Shown here piece after piece: positions 24,914 to 33,108 of a stretch of 64,000 nucleotides of DNA; within the stretch, counting starts at the first letter, position 1; every line of letters starts with the position of its first letter. The notes under the pieces were generated by a model, which did not search any database, was not told where the DNA came from, and worked only from the letters and a program-made list of their open reading frames with translations. The stretch comes from Streptomyces fildesensis. GTDB taxonomy: Bacteria; Actinomycetota; Actinomycetes; Streptomycetales; Streptomycetaceae. Both the position numbers and the translations under genes were made by a program. The stretch is taken from contig NZ_JAAIKO010000040.1 of NCBI RefSeq assembly GCF_016107395.1, forward strand, positions 1 through 64,000, read 5' to 3'.

Positions 24914-25710
24914 CGCCTGGCTCGTCCTCGTTCATCGACTTCCTCGGCGAGCACTCACCGGATCTGCTGCCCCGCAACCGGAGCCTGCCGCCGCTCCAGG
25001 GCGCCGTCGAGATCCCGCACGGCACGACCATCGTCGCCGCGACGTTCCCCGGCGGGGTGATCCTCGCCGGTGACCGGCGCGCGACGATGGGCAACATCAT
25101 CGCGCAGCGGGACATCGAGAAGGTCTTCCCGGCCGACGAGTACTCGGCCGTGGGCATCGCCGGCACCGCCGGGCTGGCCGTGGAGATGGTGCGGCTGTTC
25201 CAGCTGGAGCTGGAGCACTACGAGAAGATCGAGGGCGCGGTGCTCTCCCTGGAGGGCAAGGCGAACCGGCTCTCCACGATGATCCGTGGGAACCTCGGGA
25301 TGGCGCTCCAGGGACTGGCCGTCGTTCCGCTGTTCGCCGGATACGACGTGGACCGCGAAAAGGGCCGGATCTTCTCCTACGACGTGACGGGCGGGCGCTC
25401 CGAGGAGCACGGCTTCGCGTCGACCGGATCGGGTTCGGTCTTCGCCCGCGGTTCGATGAAGAAGCTGTACCGCAAGGATCTGACGGAGGACCAGGCGATC
25501 ACGCTGGTCGTACAGGCCCTGTACGACGCGGCCGATGACGATTCGGCCACCGGCGGACCGGACCTGGCGCGGCGCATCTATCCGATCGTCACCGTCATCA
25601 CCGACGAGGGCTTCCGCAGGCTCACCGAGGACGAGTCCTCCGACGTCGTCCGTGCCATCCACGAGCGCCGGCTGGAACAGCCCGACGGCCCGCGTGCCGA
25701 GCTGCTCTGA
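24865..25710 (+). CDS. prcB: Proteasome beta subunit precursor
   Basis: A 281-residue precursor of the catalytic 20S subunit. Self-cleavage in IPHGTTIVAATFPGG exposes Thr54 as the N-terminal nucleophile, removing a 53-residue propeptide. Conserved AGDRRATMGN (Asp/Arg), the Lys in IEKVFPADE, and the GSGS near FASTGSGSVFARGSMK complete the Ntn-hydrolase site. The GTG at 24865, with GGAAGG upstream, lies inside the end of the HNH gene, implying translational coupling. It assembles with PrcA in four seven-membered rings. Confidence 0.96.
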   Translation: MEANTRSTGRLPAAFLTPGSSSFIDFLGEHSPDLLPRNRSLPPLQGAVEIPHGTTIVAATFPGGVILAGDRRATMGNIIAQRDIEKVFPADEYSAVGIAGTAGLAVEMVRLFQLELEHYEKIEGAVLSLEGKANRLSTMIRGNLGMALQGLAVVPLFAGYDVDREKGRIFSYDVTGGRSEEHGFASTGSGSVFARGSMKKLYRKDLTEDQAITLVVQALYDAADDDSATGGPDLARRIYPIVTVITDEGFRRLTEDESSDVVRAIHERRLEQPDGPRAELL

Positions 25711-25774
25711 CGGTCCGGCAGGACCGGATCGAGAAGAAGACCCTCGTCACCTGACAGAAAGGGACGGATAGCCG

Positions 25775-26524
25775 GTGTCGACGCCGTTCTATGTCTCACC
25801 CCAGCAGGCCATGGCCGACCGTGCGGAGTACGCCCGCAAGGGCATCGCGCGCGGCCGCAGCGTCGTCGTGCTGCAGTACACCGACGGCATCGTGTTCGTC
25901 GCCGAGAACCCGTCCCGCGCGCTCCACAAGGTCAGCGAGATCTATGACCGGATCGCGTTCGCGGCGGTGGGCAAGTACAACGAGTTCGAGAACCTGCGGA
26001 TCGGCGGCGTGCGCTACGCCGACCTGCGCGGCTACACCTACGACCGTGAGGACGTCACGGCCCGCGGTCTGGCCAACGTCTACGCCCAGACCCTGGGCAC
26101 CATCTTCTCCAGCGTCGGCGAGAAGCCGTACGAGGTGGAGCTGATCGTCGCGGAGGTCGGCGCGGCCGCCGAGGACGACCAGATCTACCGGCTGCCGCAC
26201 GACGGCTCGATCGTCGATGAGCACGGCGCGGTGGCGGTCGGCGGCAACTCGGACTCGATCGGCGCGTATCTGGACCAGCGGCACCGCGACGGCATGACGC
26301 TCGCGGAGGCGCTGAAACTGGCGGCCGAGTCCCTCGGCCGGGACAGCAACGGCGGGGAACGCACGCTCACCGCCGAGCAGTTGGAGGTCGCGGTGCTGGA
26401 CCGGACGCGACCGCAGCAGCGCAAGTTCAAGCGGATCCTGGGTCGTCAGCTGGCCCGTCTCCTGGAGGCGGACAGCGCTGCGACCACCAAGACGGATGAT
26501 CCTTCGGACGAGGAAGAGGAGTAG
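25775..26524 (+). CDS. prcA: Proteasome alpha subunit
   Basis: A 249-residue non-catalytic ring subunit that gates the chamber and receives the Arc C-termini. The N-terminus FYVSPQQAMADRAEYARKGI is the alpha-specific gate helix, and the body shows YTDGIVFVAENPSRALHKVSE and FAAVGKYNEFENLRIGG. The C-terminal tail DDPSDEEEE is strongly acidic. GTG at 25775, 64 bases after prcB. It is followed by a 110-base foldback structure. Confidence 0.96.
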   Translation: MSTPFYVSPQQAMADRAEYARKGIARGRSVVVLQYTDGIVFVAENPSRALHKVSEIYDRIAFAAVGKYNEFENLRIGGVRYADLRGYTYDREDVTARGLANVYAQTLGTIFSSVGEKPYEVELIVAEVGAAAEDDQIYRLPHDGSIVDEHGAVAVGGNSDSIGAYLDQRHRDGMTLAEALKLAAESLGRDSNGGERTLTAEQLEVAVLDRTRPQQRKFKRILGRQLARLLEADSAATTKTDDPSDEEEE

Positions 26525-26565
26525 CCGGCGGCCCGCCGCGTGGCTTGTGCCGGTGCTCCGGTGAC

Positions 26566-26675
26566 GGGGGCCGGGTCCTCCGGGGCGGGGCTTCGAAATC
26601 GACTATTTACGGGCCTGGCGGCCCACAAATAGCTCGGCAGCATTTCGAAACCCCACCCCTGCGGACCCGGCCCCC
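26566..26675. repeat. 110-base foldback between prcA and a convergent LacI gene
   Basis: A nearly continuous inverted repeat in three blocks: GGGGGCCGGGTCC/GGACCCGGCCCCC (26566-26578 with 26663-26675); GGGG-C-GGGG-C-TTCGAAAT with ATTTCGAA-A-CCCC-A-CCCC (26582-26599 with 26642-26659, only two C/A mismatches); and a tip CTATTT-AC-GGGCC, loop TGGC, GGCCC-AC-AAATAG (26603-26632). It probably ends both convergent transcripts, but it is far longer and more structured than the other terminators here, so a structured RNA or a mobile-element remnant is possible. Confidence 0.75.
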
Positions 26676-26708
26676 TCACGTTCGCTCCCGCCTGCCGGAG
26701 GGGGTGTC

Positions 26709-27728
26709 TCACGCCGCCGGCGGCCCCGTCGAACCGCGGACCACGAGTTCCACCGGGAGGTCGGCGCTGTTCGCCGGGCGGCCGTCCAGGACGGCCAGCA
26801 GCGCCGCCATGCCCCGGCCGCCGATCTCGTCGGCGGGGAGCCGGACCGTGGTGAGTTCCGGTTCGACCGCGGTGGCGAGCGCGAGGTCGTCGAATCCGGT
26901 CACGGACACATCGGCCGGCACCCGCAGGCCCAGTCGGCGGGCGGCCTTGCACGCACCGGCGGCGAGGATGTCGTCGTCGCAGACCAGGGCAGTGGGCCGG
27001 GGCCCGGGCCGGGTGAGGGCGCGTTCGGCGGCGAGCCGTGCGTCCTCGACGCTGTGCGCGGAGCGCTCGGTGTGCAGGGTCACGTCGCCCGTGCCCGCCA
27101 GCGTGCCGGCCAGTGCGGCGGCGCGGACGTGGAACGTCCAGGTGTCGACCGCTGAGGCCATATGAGTGAACCGGCGGTGCCCGAGGCCGAGCAGACAGCG
27201 GGCCACCTGCCGCATCCCGTCGGCGATGTCGAAGTTGACGGTGGCGCCGGCGCCGGCCGCGCCGGGGTCGCTGTCGAGCATCACGAGCGGCAGGTCGCCG
27301 CCGCCGATGGCGTCGAGCGCGTCGGCGGCCATCGAGGACGCGATGACGCCGTCGAGCGAGGCGCGGGCCGAGCCGAAGGGGTCGCGGGCCGGCCCGATGC
27401 CGTCGGGTGACGGGTAGAGCACCACGCCGAACTCGTGCTCCGCCGCGACGCGGGCGGCGCCGGTGTAGACCCGGGCGAAGTACTCGTTGGTCAGGGCCGG
27501 GACGACCAGCAGGGCCGTCCGGGTGCGGCCGAGCCGGAGGTTGCGGGCGGCGAGGTTCGGCCGGTAGCCCAGTGCCAGGGCCGCCGCCCGGACCGCTTCC
27601 GCCGTGCGCTCGGAGACCCGCCCGCGGGACTTTCCGCCCAGGACCAGCGAAACGGTCGCCTGCGAGACACCCGCGGCCCGCGCCACGTCCCGTGAGGTGG
27701 GGCGTGCGGTATCGGTCACTCCGGGCAT
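26709..27728 (-). CDS. LacI-family transcriptional repressor
   Basis: A 339-residue repressor. The N-terminal helix-turn-helix and hinge read SRDVARAAGVSQATVSLVLGGK and RVSERTAEAVRAAALALGYRPN. The periplasmic-binding-like effector domain follows (LVVPALTNEYFARVYTGA, DSDPGAAGAGATVNFD, ALVCDDDILAAGACKAARRLG, VSVTGFDDLALA). The effector is probably a sugar or nucleoside, unidentified. GTG at 27719 may be the true start, since AAGG directly abuts the ATG at 27728 but is nine bases from the GTG. Divergent from an MFS gene, which it likely controls through the inverted repeat between them. Confidence 0.9.
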   Translation of the reverse strand: MPGVTDTARPTSRDVARAAGVSQATVSLVLGGKSRGRVSERTAEAVRAAALALGYRPNLAARNLRLGRTRTALLVVPALTNEYFARVYTGAARVAAEHEFGVVLYPSPDGIGPARDPFGSARASLDGVIASSMAADALDAIGGGDLPLVMLDSDPGAAGAGATVNFDIADGMRQVARCLLGLGHRRFTHMASAVDTWTFHVRAAALAGTLAGTGDVTLHTERSAHSVEDARLAAERALTRPGPRPTALVCDDDILAAGACKAARRLGLRVPADVSVTGFDDLALATAVEPELTTVRLPADEIGGRGMAALLAVLDGRPANSADLPVELVVRGSTGPPAA

Positions 27729-27770
27729 CCTTCCGGTCCCCGCGGATGGACCCGCGGCCTGCCGTCATGG

Positions 27771-27797
27771 TACGTATGACGCATCAAGTTATACGTA
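27771..27797. promoter_or_regulatory. Candidate LacI-type operator
   Basis: Perfect arms TACGTAT (27771-27777) and ATACGTA (27791-27797) separated by 13 bases in the 113-base space between the divergent lacI-type and MFS genes. It is AT-rich compared with its surroundings. Confidence 0.45.
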
Positions 27798-27841
27798 ACA
27801 CTTCGGCGGCGACGGGCGGCGACCGGGGGAGGGGAGCCGGC

Positions 27842-29089
27842 ATGGCGGCGGGGTACGGGGATCTTCTGAGGACGCGGTATGCCGGCCGGCTGCTCGGCGG
27901 CACGCTGATCGGCCGGCTGCCCAACGCGACGGCCGCGCTGTGCATCGTGCTGCTGACCCGCTCCGAAGGGGGCAGCTACTCGCTCGCCGGTTCGCTGGGC
28001 GCGCTCTACGGGCTGGGCACGGCCATCGGCCAGCCGCTGCTGGGCCGGATCGTCGACCGGTACGGCCAGCCGCGGGTGATGCTCCCCGCGGCCGTCCTGT
28101 CGGCCGCCGGCATGGTGCTGTTCGCCCTGGTGGGCCCCGACCCGCTGCCGGTGGCCTGTGTGGCGATGGCGGTCGCCGGGCTGTTCACCCCGCCGCTGGA
28201 AGGCGGGCTGCGCGCGCTGTGGCCCGGCGTCCTCAAGAGCGAGGACCGGCTGCACGCCGCCTACGCCCTGGACGCCGCCGCCCAGGAGCTGCTGTTCACC
28301 ATCGGCCCGGTCCTCGTCACCGGCCTGGTCGCGCTGTTCTCCGAGGCCGCCGCCGTGCTGTGGATCGCGGCGGTCGGCGTCGTGGGCGCGCTGGGCGTCG
28401 TGACGGCCCCGCCGTCCCGCGAGTGGCGGGCGGAACCGCGGGCCGCCGACTGGCTCGGACCGCTGCGCGCCCCGGGGCTGCGCGCGCTGATCGGCTGCCT
28501 GTTCTTCGTCGGTGTCGCGCTCGGCTCGATCGCGGTCGCCGCGGTCGCGTACGGGGATGTGCACGGCGGCGGCATGGTGAACGGCTATCTGCTGTCGGCG
28601 CTCGGGCTCGGCGCGCTCATCGGCGGTGTGACGTACGGCGCCAGGACCTGGCCGGGTACGCCGGAGCGCCGGCTGCGGGTGCTCACCGTCGGACTGGCCG
28701 TCTGTTACGCGCCCTTGGTGCTCGTCCCCGGGGTGGTCGCGATGACGGTCCTGTCCGGGCTCGCGGGGGTGTTCCTGGCGCCGGTACTGGCCTGCGCGTT
28801 CGTGGTGGTGGACCGGCACGCGCCGAGCGGCACGGTGACCGAGGCGTTCTCCTGGCTGGTGACCGCGATCGGCGTCGGCGCCTCGCTGGGAACGGCCGCC
28901 GCGGGACCCGCCGCGCAGTTCGGCGGGGTCGCCGCCGGATTCGCCGTCGCGGCGGCCGGTGGATTCATCGCACTGGCGGTGCTGGTCGCGACCGCCCGAT
29001 TCCTCGCGTCCCCAAACCTGAAAACCGAGTTGGAAAAAGATCGAATCGGTGGGGTCGAACCCGGTTTCACGACCACGCATCAGGCGTAA
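27842..29089 (+). CDS. Major facilitator superfamily transporter
   Basis: A 415-residue membrane protein with about 12 hydrophobic segments, e.g. MVLFALVGPDPLPVACVAMA and the late VTAIGVGASLGTAAAGP. The loop-2/3 motif resembles MFS: GRIVDRYGQPRVMLPAA. ATG at 27842, preceded by GAGGGGAG, is chosen over a far longer frame that would overlap the divergent regulator. Substrate unknown; the adjacent LacI regulator suggests a sugar or related compound. Its stop is only nine bases before pafA, so the two may be cotranscribed. Confidence 0.88.
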   Translation: MAAGYGDLLRTRYAGRLLGGTLIGRLPNATAALCIVLLTRSEGGSYSLAGSLGALYGLGTAIGQPLLGRIVDRYGQPRVMLPAAVLSAAGMVLFALVGPDPLPVACVAMAVAGLFTPPLEGGLRALWPGVLKSEDRLHAAYALDAAAQELLFTIGPVLVTGLVALFSEAAAVLWIAAVGVVGALGVVTAPPSREWRAEPRAADWLGPLRAPGLRALIGCLFFVGVALGSIAVAAVAYGDVHGGGMVNGYLLSALGLGALIGGVTYGARTWPGTPERRLRVLTVGLAVCYAPLVLVPGVVAMTVLSGLAGVFLAPVLACAFVVVDRHAPSGTVTEAFSWLVTAIGVGASLGTAAAGPAAQFGGVAAGFAVAAAGGFIALAVLVATARFLASPNLKTELEKDRIGGVEPGFTTTHQA

Positions 29090-29098
29090 TGTTCAGTC

Positions 29099-30460
29099 AT
29101 GGACCGCCGCATTTTCGGGCTGGAGAACGAGTACGGCGTCACATGCACGTTCAGGGGGCAGCGGCGTCTGTCTCCTGACGAGGTGGCGCGGTACCTCTTC
29201 CGCCGTGTCGTGTCATGGGGCCGGAGCAGCAATGTCTTTCTGCGCAACGGCGCCCGCCTCTACCTCGATGTCGGCTCGCACCCGGAGTACGCCACTCCGG
29301 AGTGTGACAATCTGACCGAGCTGGTCACCCATGACAAGGCCGGCGAACGCATCCTCGAAGGCCTTCTGGTGGACGCCGAACGGCGTCTGCACGAAGAGGG
29401 CATCGCCGGCGATGTCTATCTGTTCAAGAACAACACCGACTCCGCGGGAAACTCCTACGGATGTCACGAGAATTACCTCGTCGCGCGACACGGCGAGTTC
29501 TCCCGCCTCGCCGACATCCTCATTCCGTTCCTGGTCACCCGGCAGATGATCTGCGGCGCGGGCAAGGTGCTGCAGACGCCGCGCGGTGCGGTCTTCTGCG
29601 TCAGCCAGCGGGCGGAGCACATCTGGGAGGGCGTCAGCTCGGCGACCACCCGTTCCCGACCCATCATCAACACCCGTGACGAGCCGCACGCGGACGCGGA
29701 GCGCTACCGGCGCCTGCACGTCATCGTCGGCGACTCGAACATGTCCGAGACGACCATGCTGCTGAAGGTCGGTGCCACCGACCTCGTGCTGCGCATGATC
29801 GAGGCGGGCATCGTGATGCGGGATCTGACCCTGGAGAACCCGATCCGGGCGATCCGCGAGGTCAGCCATGACATCACCGGCCGCCGCAAGGTGCGGCTGG
29901 CCACCGGCCGCGAGGCGTCCGCCCTGGAGATCCAGGAGGAGTACTACTCCAAGGCTGTTGACTTCTGCGAACGCCGCGGGATCCGCAACGGCGTGATCGA
30001 GCAGGTGCTGGAGCTGTGGGGCCGCGCGCTGGAGTCGATCGGCAGCGGTGACCTGGCGGCCATCGGCACCGAGATCGACTGGGTGATGAAGTACCAGCTG
30101 ATCGAGCGCTACCGGAACCGGGACAACATCACGATGTCCCACCCGCGCGTCGCCCAACTGGACCTCGCCTATCACGACATCCACCGCCGCCGGGGGCTGT
30201 ACTACCTGCTGGAGAAGAAGGGCCAGGCCAAGCGGATCTGCAGTGATCTGAAGATCTTCGAGGCGAAATCCGTTCCTCCGCAGACCACTCGGGCCAGGCT
30301 GCGCGGCGATTTCATCCGGCGCGCGCAGGAACAGCGGCGTGATTTCACGGTCGACTGGGTGCATCTGAAGCTCAATGACCAGGCGCAGCGAACAGTGCTG
30401 TGCAAAGACCCGTTCCGATCGGTCGACGACCGGGTGGAGAAGCTCATCGCCGGAATGTGA
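29099..30460 (+). CDS. pafA: Pup-protein ligase PafA
   Basis: A 453-residue ligase that uses ATP to phosphorylate the C-terminal Glu of Pup and join it to target lysines. Start RRIFGLENEYGV (glutamine-synthetase-like fold); catalytic Asp57 in LYLDVGSHPEYATPE; INTRDEPHADAERYRRLHVI; the C-terminal domain ends VDDRVEKLIAGM. It lacks the Dop-loop. There is no strong ribosome-binding site before the ATG at 29099, consistent with coupling to the MFS gene ending at 29089. Confidence 0.96.
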   Translation: MDRRIFGLENEYGVTCTFRGQRRLSPDEVARYLFRRVVSWGRSSNVFLRNGARLYLDVGSHPEYATPECDNLTELVTHDKAGERILEGLLVDAERRLHEEGIAGDVYLFKNNTDSAGNSYGCHENYLVARHGEFSRLADILIPFLVTRQMICGAGKVLQTPRGAVFCVSQRAEHIWEGVSSATTRSRPIINTRDEPHADAERYRRLHVIVGDSNMSETTMLLKVGATDLVLRMIEAGIVMRDLTLENPIRAIREVSHDITGRRKVRLATGREASALEIQEEYYSKAVDFCERRGIRNGVIEQVLELWGRALESIGSGDLAAIGTEIDWVMKYQLIERYRNRDNITMSHPRVAQLDLAYHDIHRRRGLYYLLEKKGQAKRICSDLKIFEAKSVPPQTTRARLRGDFIRRAQEQRRDFTVDWVHLKLNDQAQRTVLCKDPFRSVDDRVEKLIAGM

Positions 30461-30499
30461 TCGACGAAAGCCGGAACGTGATCGGCAGTGGCTCGTGTT

Positions 30500-30535
30500 C
30501 AGGGGCCCCGCGCGCTGTGGCGTGCGGGGCCCCTG
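30500..30535 (+). terminator. Hairpin terminator after pafA
   Basis: CAGGGGCCCCGC (30500-30511) pairs with GCGGGGCCCCTG (30524-30535) across a 12-base loop. Confidence 0.8.
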
Positions 30536-30568
30536 GCATGCCGGGGTCCTGTGATGCGGGGCAGGCCG

Positions 30569-30574
30569 TAGAGT
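30569..30574 (+). promoter_or_regulatory. Candidate -10 box upstream of FKBP lipoprotein gene
   Basis: TAGAGT, 42 bases before the GTG at 30617, just after the pafA terminator; a -35 partner is unclear. Confidence 0.35.
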
Positions 30575-30616
30575 GACCGCTACTGACGGACCATCCCAGC
30601 TACCCCGAGGACCACT

Positions 30617-31630
30617 GTGCGACGCCGACTCGCTGCCGCGCTCATCGTGCCGGCTCTGATGCTCACCGCGGCCTGCGGAGGAGGGGACGGCTCGGACAAG
30701 AAGGCCGACTCGCCGACCCCCAAGCCCTCCGCGACGCCTACGCAGCACGCGGCTCCCAAGCCGGTGTCGTCGGCCGCGCCGATGCCCACCGTCGCCGGTG
30801 AGCTGGGCAAGAAGCCGACCATCACCATCCCCAAGGGCGACCCGAGCGGGAAGTTCGTCGTGAGCACCGTGACCGCGGGCACCGGCCCGGAGGTCAAGAA
30901 GAACGACCTGGTGGTCACCAAGTTCGCCGGCAAGATCTGGAAGAGCGGCAAGGAGATCGGCGGCTCCTACGACAAGGGCGGCGCCGCGCAGGTCATCCCG
31001 GCCGGCTCGCCGACGATCATCCCGGCCTTCAGTGACGCCGTACTGGGCCAGAAGGTCGGCAGCCGCGTCCTGGTCGTCGCCCCGCCGGCCGCCGCGTTCG
31101 GCTCGCAGGGCAAGCAGGAGCTGGGTATCACCGGCACCGACACCCTCGTCTTCGTGCTCGACATCGACCGGATCATGCCGAGCCATGTCACGGGCACGCA
31201 GTCCGCCATCCCGTCCGACCTGCCGAAGGTGGACGCGGAGAAGGCGGAGGCGGCGAAGATCACGGTGCCGAAGAACGACCCGCCGAAGACGCTCGTCGAC
31301 AAGGTCCTGATCGAGGGCACGGGCGATGTGATCAAGAGCGGTCAGACGGTCTACATGCAGTACAGCGGCGCGGCCTGGAAGCCCAACGAGGGCAAGGACA
31401 CGGCCAAGCTGTTCGACGACAGCTGGAAGACCGGGGCGCCGTTCAGCACCGTCATCGGCCAGGGTCAGGTCATCGAGGGCTGGGACAAGGGCCTCGTCGG
31501 CAAGAAGGTCGGCAGCCGGGTGCTGCTCGTCATCCCGCCGGAGCAGGCGTACAAGGCCGAGGCCAAGGGAGCCGACCTTCCGGCCAACTCCACCCTCGTT
31601 TTCGTCGTGGAGATTCTCGGAGCAGTGTAA
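30617..31630 (+). CDS. FKBP-type peptidyl-prolyl isomerase lipoprotein, two domains
   Basis: A 337-residue exported folding factor. The lipoprotein signal ends in TAAC (Cys20 region), then a Pro/Thr/Lys linker, then two FKBP-like domains (about residues 75-190 and 215-337). The second is better preserved (VYMQYSGAAWKPNEGKD, FSTVIGQGQVIEGWDKGLVGKKVGSRVLLVIPPEQAY). The first lacks some aromatic active-site residues (IPAFSDAVLGQKVGSRVLVVAPP). It probably assists folding outside the membrane. GTG at 30617 has GAGG six bases upstream. It is followed by a cytoplasmic FKBP. Confidence 0.9.
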   Translation: MRRRLAAALIVPALMLTAACGGGDGSDKKADSPTPKPSATPTQHAAPKPVSSAAPMPTVAGELGKKPTITIPKGDPSGKFVVSTVTAGTGPEVKKNDLVVTKFAGKIWKSGKEIGGSYDKGGAAQVIPAGSPTIIPAFSDAVLGQKVGSRVLVVAPPAAAFGSQGKQELGITGTDTLVFVLDIDRIMPSHVTGTQSAIPSDLPKVDAEKAEAAKITVPKNDPPKTLVDKVLIEGTGDVIKSGQTVYMQYSGAAWKPNEGKDTAKLFDDSWKTGAPFSTVIGQGQVIEGWDKGLVGKKVGSRVLLVIPPEQAYKAEAKGADLPANSTLVFVVEILGAV

Positions 31631-31671
31631 GACTGTCCGGGTTGTCCGCAACGTATCAAGGAGTTACCGCA

Positions 31672-32043
31672 GTGAGCATCGAGAAGCCCGAGATCGATTT
31701 CCCCGTTGGCGAGCCGCCGGCCGACCTCGAGATCAAGGAGATCTGGGAGGGCACCGGCGAGGAGGCCAAGGCGGGTCAGAACGTCAGCGTCCACTACGTG
31801 GGCGTGTCGTTCAGCACGGGTGAGGAGTTCGACGCCAGCTGGAACCGCGGTTCCGCGTTCACCTTCCCGCTCGGTGGCGGCCGCGTCATCAAGGGCTGGG
31901 ACCAGGGCGTGCAGGGCATGAAGGTCGGCGGCCGCCGCCAGCTGACCATCCCCGCGCACCTCGCCTACGGCAACCAGAGCCCCACCCCGGCGATCAAGCC
32001 GGGCGAGACTCTGATCTTCGTCGTGGACCTGATCTCGGTCTGA
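31672..32043 (+). CDS. FKBP-type peptidyl-prolyl isomerase, cytoplasmic
   Basis: A 123-residue single-domain FKBP without signal peptide. Family signature: VSVHYVGVSFSTGEEFDASW, FTFPLGGGRVIKGWDQGVQGMKVGGRRQLTIPAHLAYG and LIFVVDLISV. The key aromatic residues (Tyr in HYVG, Trp in GWDQG, Tyr in LAYG) are present, so isomerase activity is expected. GTG at 31672 follows AAGGAG by eight bases; the longer frame to 31642 has no ribosome-binding site. A T-rich terminator follows. Confidence 0.93.
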   Translation: MSIEKPEIDFPVGEPPADLEIKEIWEGTGEEAKAGQNVSVHYVGVSFSTGEEFDASWNRGSAFTFPLGGGRVIKGWDQGVQGMKVGGRRQLTIPAHLAYGNQSPTPAIKPGETLIFVVDLISV

Positions 32044-32059
32044 GCAGGCGCGTGTCCGG

Positions 32060-32093
32060 GGGCCCACGCCGGCAGGCGTGGGCCCTCGCTTTT
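32060..32093 (+). terminator. Rho-independent-like terminator after FKBP gene
   Basis: GGGCCCACGCC (32060-32070) pairs with GGCGTGGGCCC (32075-32085), loop GGCA, then TCGCTTTT. Confidence 0.85.
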
Positions 32094-32152
32094 GCCGCAG
32101 CTCCCCGGAGCGGTACGGTCGTCGATCGAGAGCTGAAGACGAAGGGTGCGCG

Positions 32153-33094
32153 ATGGCGATTGCCAAGGCCGAGCGACTGATGAACCTGGCGCTGTGCCTG
32201 ATGAACACCCGGCGTCCCGTCAGCAAACGGGAACTGCGCGAGTCGATCGAGGCCTATCACGAGATAGGTTCCGACGACGCGTTCAACCGGATGTTCGAGC
32301 GCGACAAGGACGATCTGCGGGAACTCGGGCTCATCATCGAGACGGTGGAGAGCGTCGACGGCGATGTGGGCTATCTGGCCCGCCGTGACCGCAACCGGCT
32401 GCCCGAGATCGCGCTGGACGCCGAGGAGGCCGCCGCGCTGAGCCTGGCCGCCAAGGTGTGGCAGCAGGCCCGGCTGGCCGAGGCCGCCAGTGGCGCGCTG
32501 CAGAAACTCCGGGCGGCGGGCGTGCCGTTCGAGGACACCCACAGCGCGCTGGAACCGCGAATCCCCACCCCGGAACCGGCGTTCGAGCCGCTGATGGTCG
32601 CGACGCGCGAGCGCCGGGCCGTCTCCTTCGACTACCGCAAGGCGAACGCGGTGCGCCCCGAGCCGCGGCAGGTCGAGCCGTGGGCCCTGGAGTGCTGGCG
32701 CGGCCACTGGTACCTGGCCGGCTGGGACCGTGACCGCGGCGCGGTCCGGGTCTTCCGGCTCTCCCGCATCTCCGGCAAGGTCCGCTCCCGCGGCGGTGCC
32801 TTCAGCGCCCCGGTCCCCGACCACGTGGACGTCCGTGCCGCCGTCGCCAGCTGGGCCGGCGAGGGCGCCACCGCGACCGCCCGGATCCGGCTGCGCCGCG
32901 ACTCGGGCTATCCGCTGCGCGCCAAGGCCGTGACGTCCGAGCCGGTGGACGCCGAATGGGACGAACTGGAGATCCCGTACGGGCATGGACTCGACGCCTG
33001 GCTGGTGGAGTTCGGCCCCGACGTGGTGGTCCTGGAACCCGCCGAACTGCGGGCCGATGTGGTGGACCGGCTGCGTGCCGTGGCCAAGGACTGA
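32153..33094 (+). CDS. pafB: WYL-domain regulator PafB
   Basis: A 313-residue regulator with an N-terminal winged helix (ERLMNLALCLMNTRRPVSKRE), the middle helical part and a WYL domain (VSFDYRKANA, ECWRGHWYLAGWDRDRGAVRVFRLSRI), then a WCX domain. In mycobacteria PafB and PafC form a heterodimer that activates LexA-independent DNA-damage genes. Here they are separated from pafA by two FKBP genes and a terminator. ATG at 32153 with GAAGGG upstream. PafC follows after 14 bases. Confidence 0.93.
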   Translation: MAIAKAERLMNLALCLMNTRRPVSKRELRESIEAYHEIGSDDAFNRMFERDKDDLRELGLIIETVESVDGDVGYLARRDRNRLPEIALDAEEAAALSLAAKVWQQARLAEAASGALQKLRAAGVPFEDTHSALEPRIPTPEPAFEPLMVATRERRAVSFDYRKANAVRPEPRQVEPWALECWRGHWYLAGWDRDRGAVRVFRLSRISGKVRSRGGAFSAPVPDHVDVRAAVASWAGEGATATARIRLRRDSGYPLRAKAVTSEPVDAEWDELEIPYGHGLDAWLVEFGPDVVVLEPAELRADVVDRLRAVAKD

Positions 33095-33108
33095 CGGGAC
33101 TTCACGAC

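Noticed and set aside
27407..27841. N-terminal extension of the MFS transporter
   Set aside because: It would overlap the divergent LacI gene; the ATG at 27842 has a strong ribosome-binding site and gives a normal first helix.
29213..31651. An 812-codon open frame on the minus strand
   Set aside because: It is antisense to pafA and the FKBP gene, has no family match, and arises from the GC bias that keeps antisense frames open.
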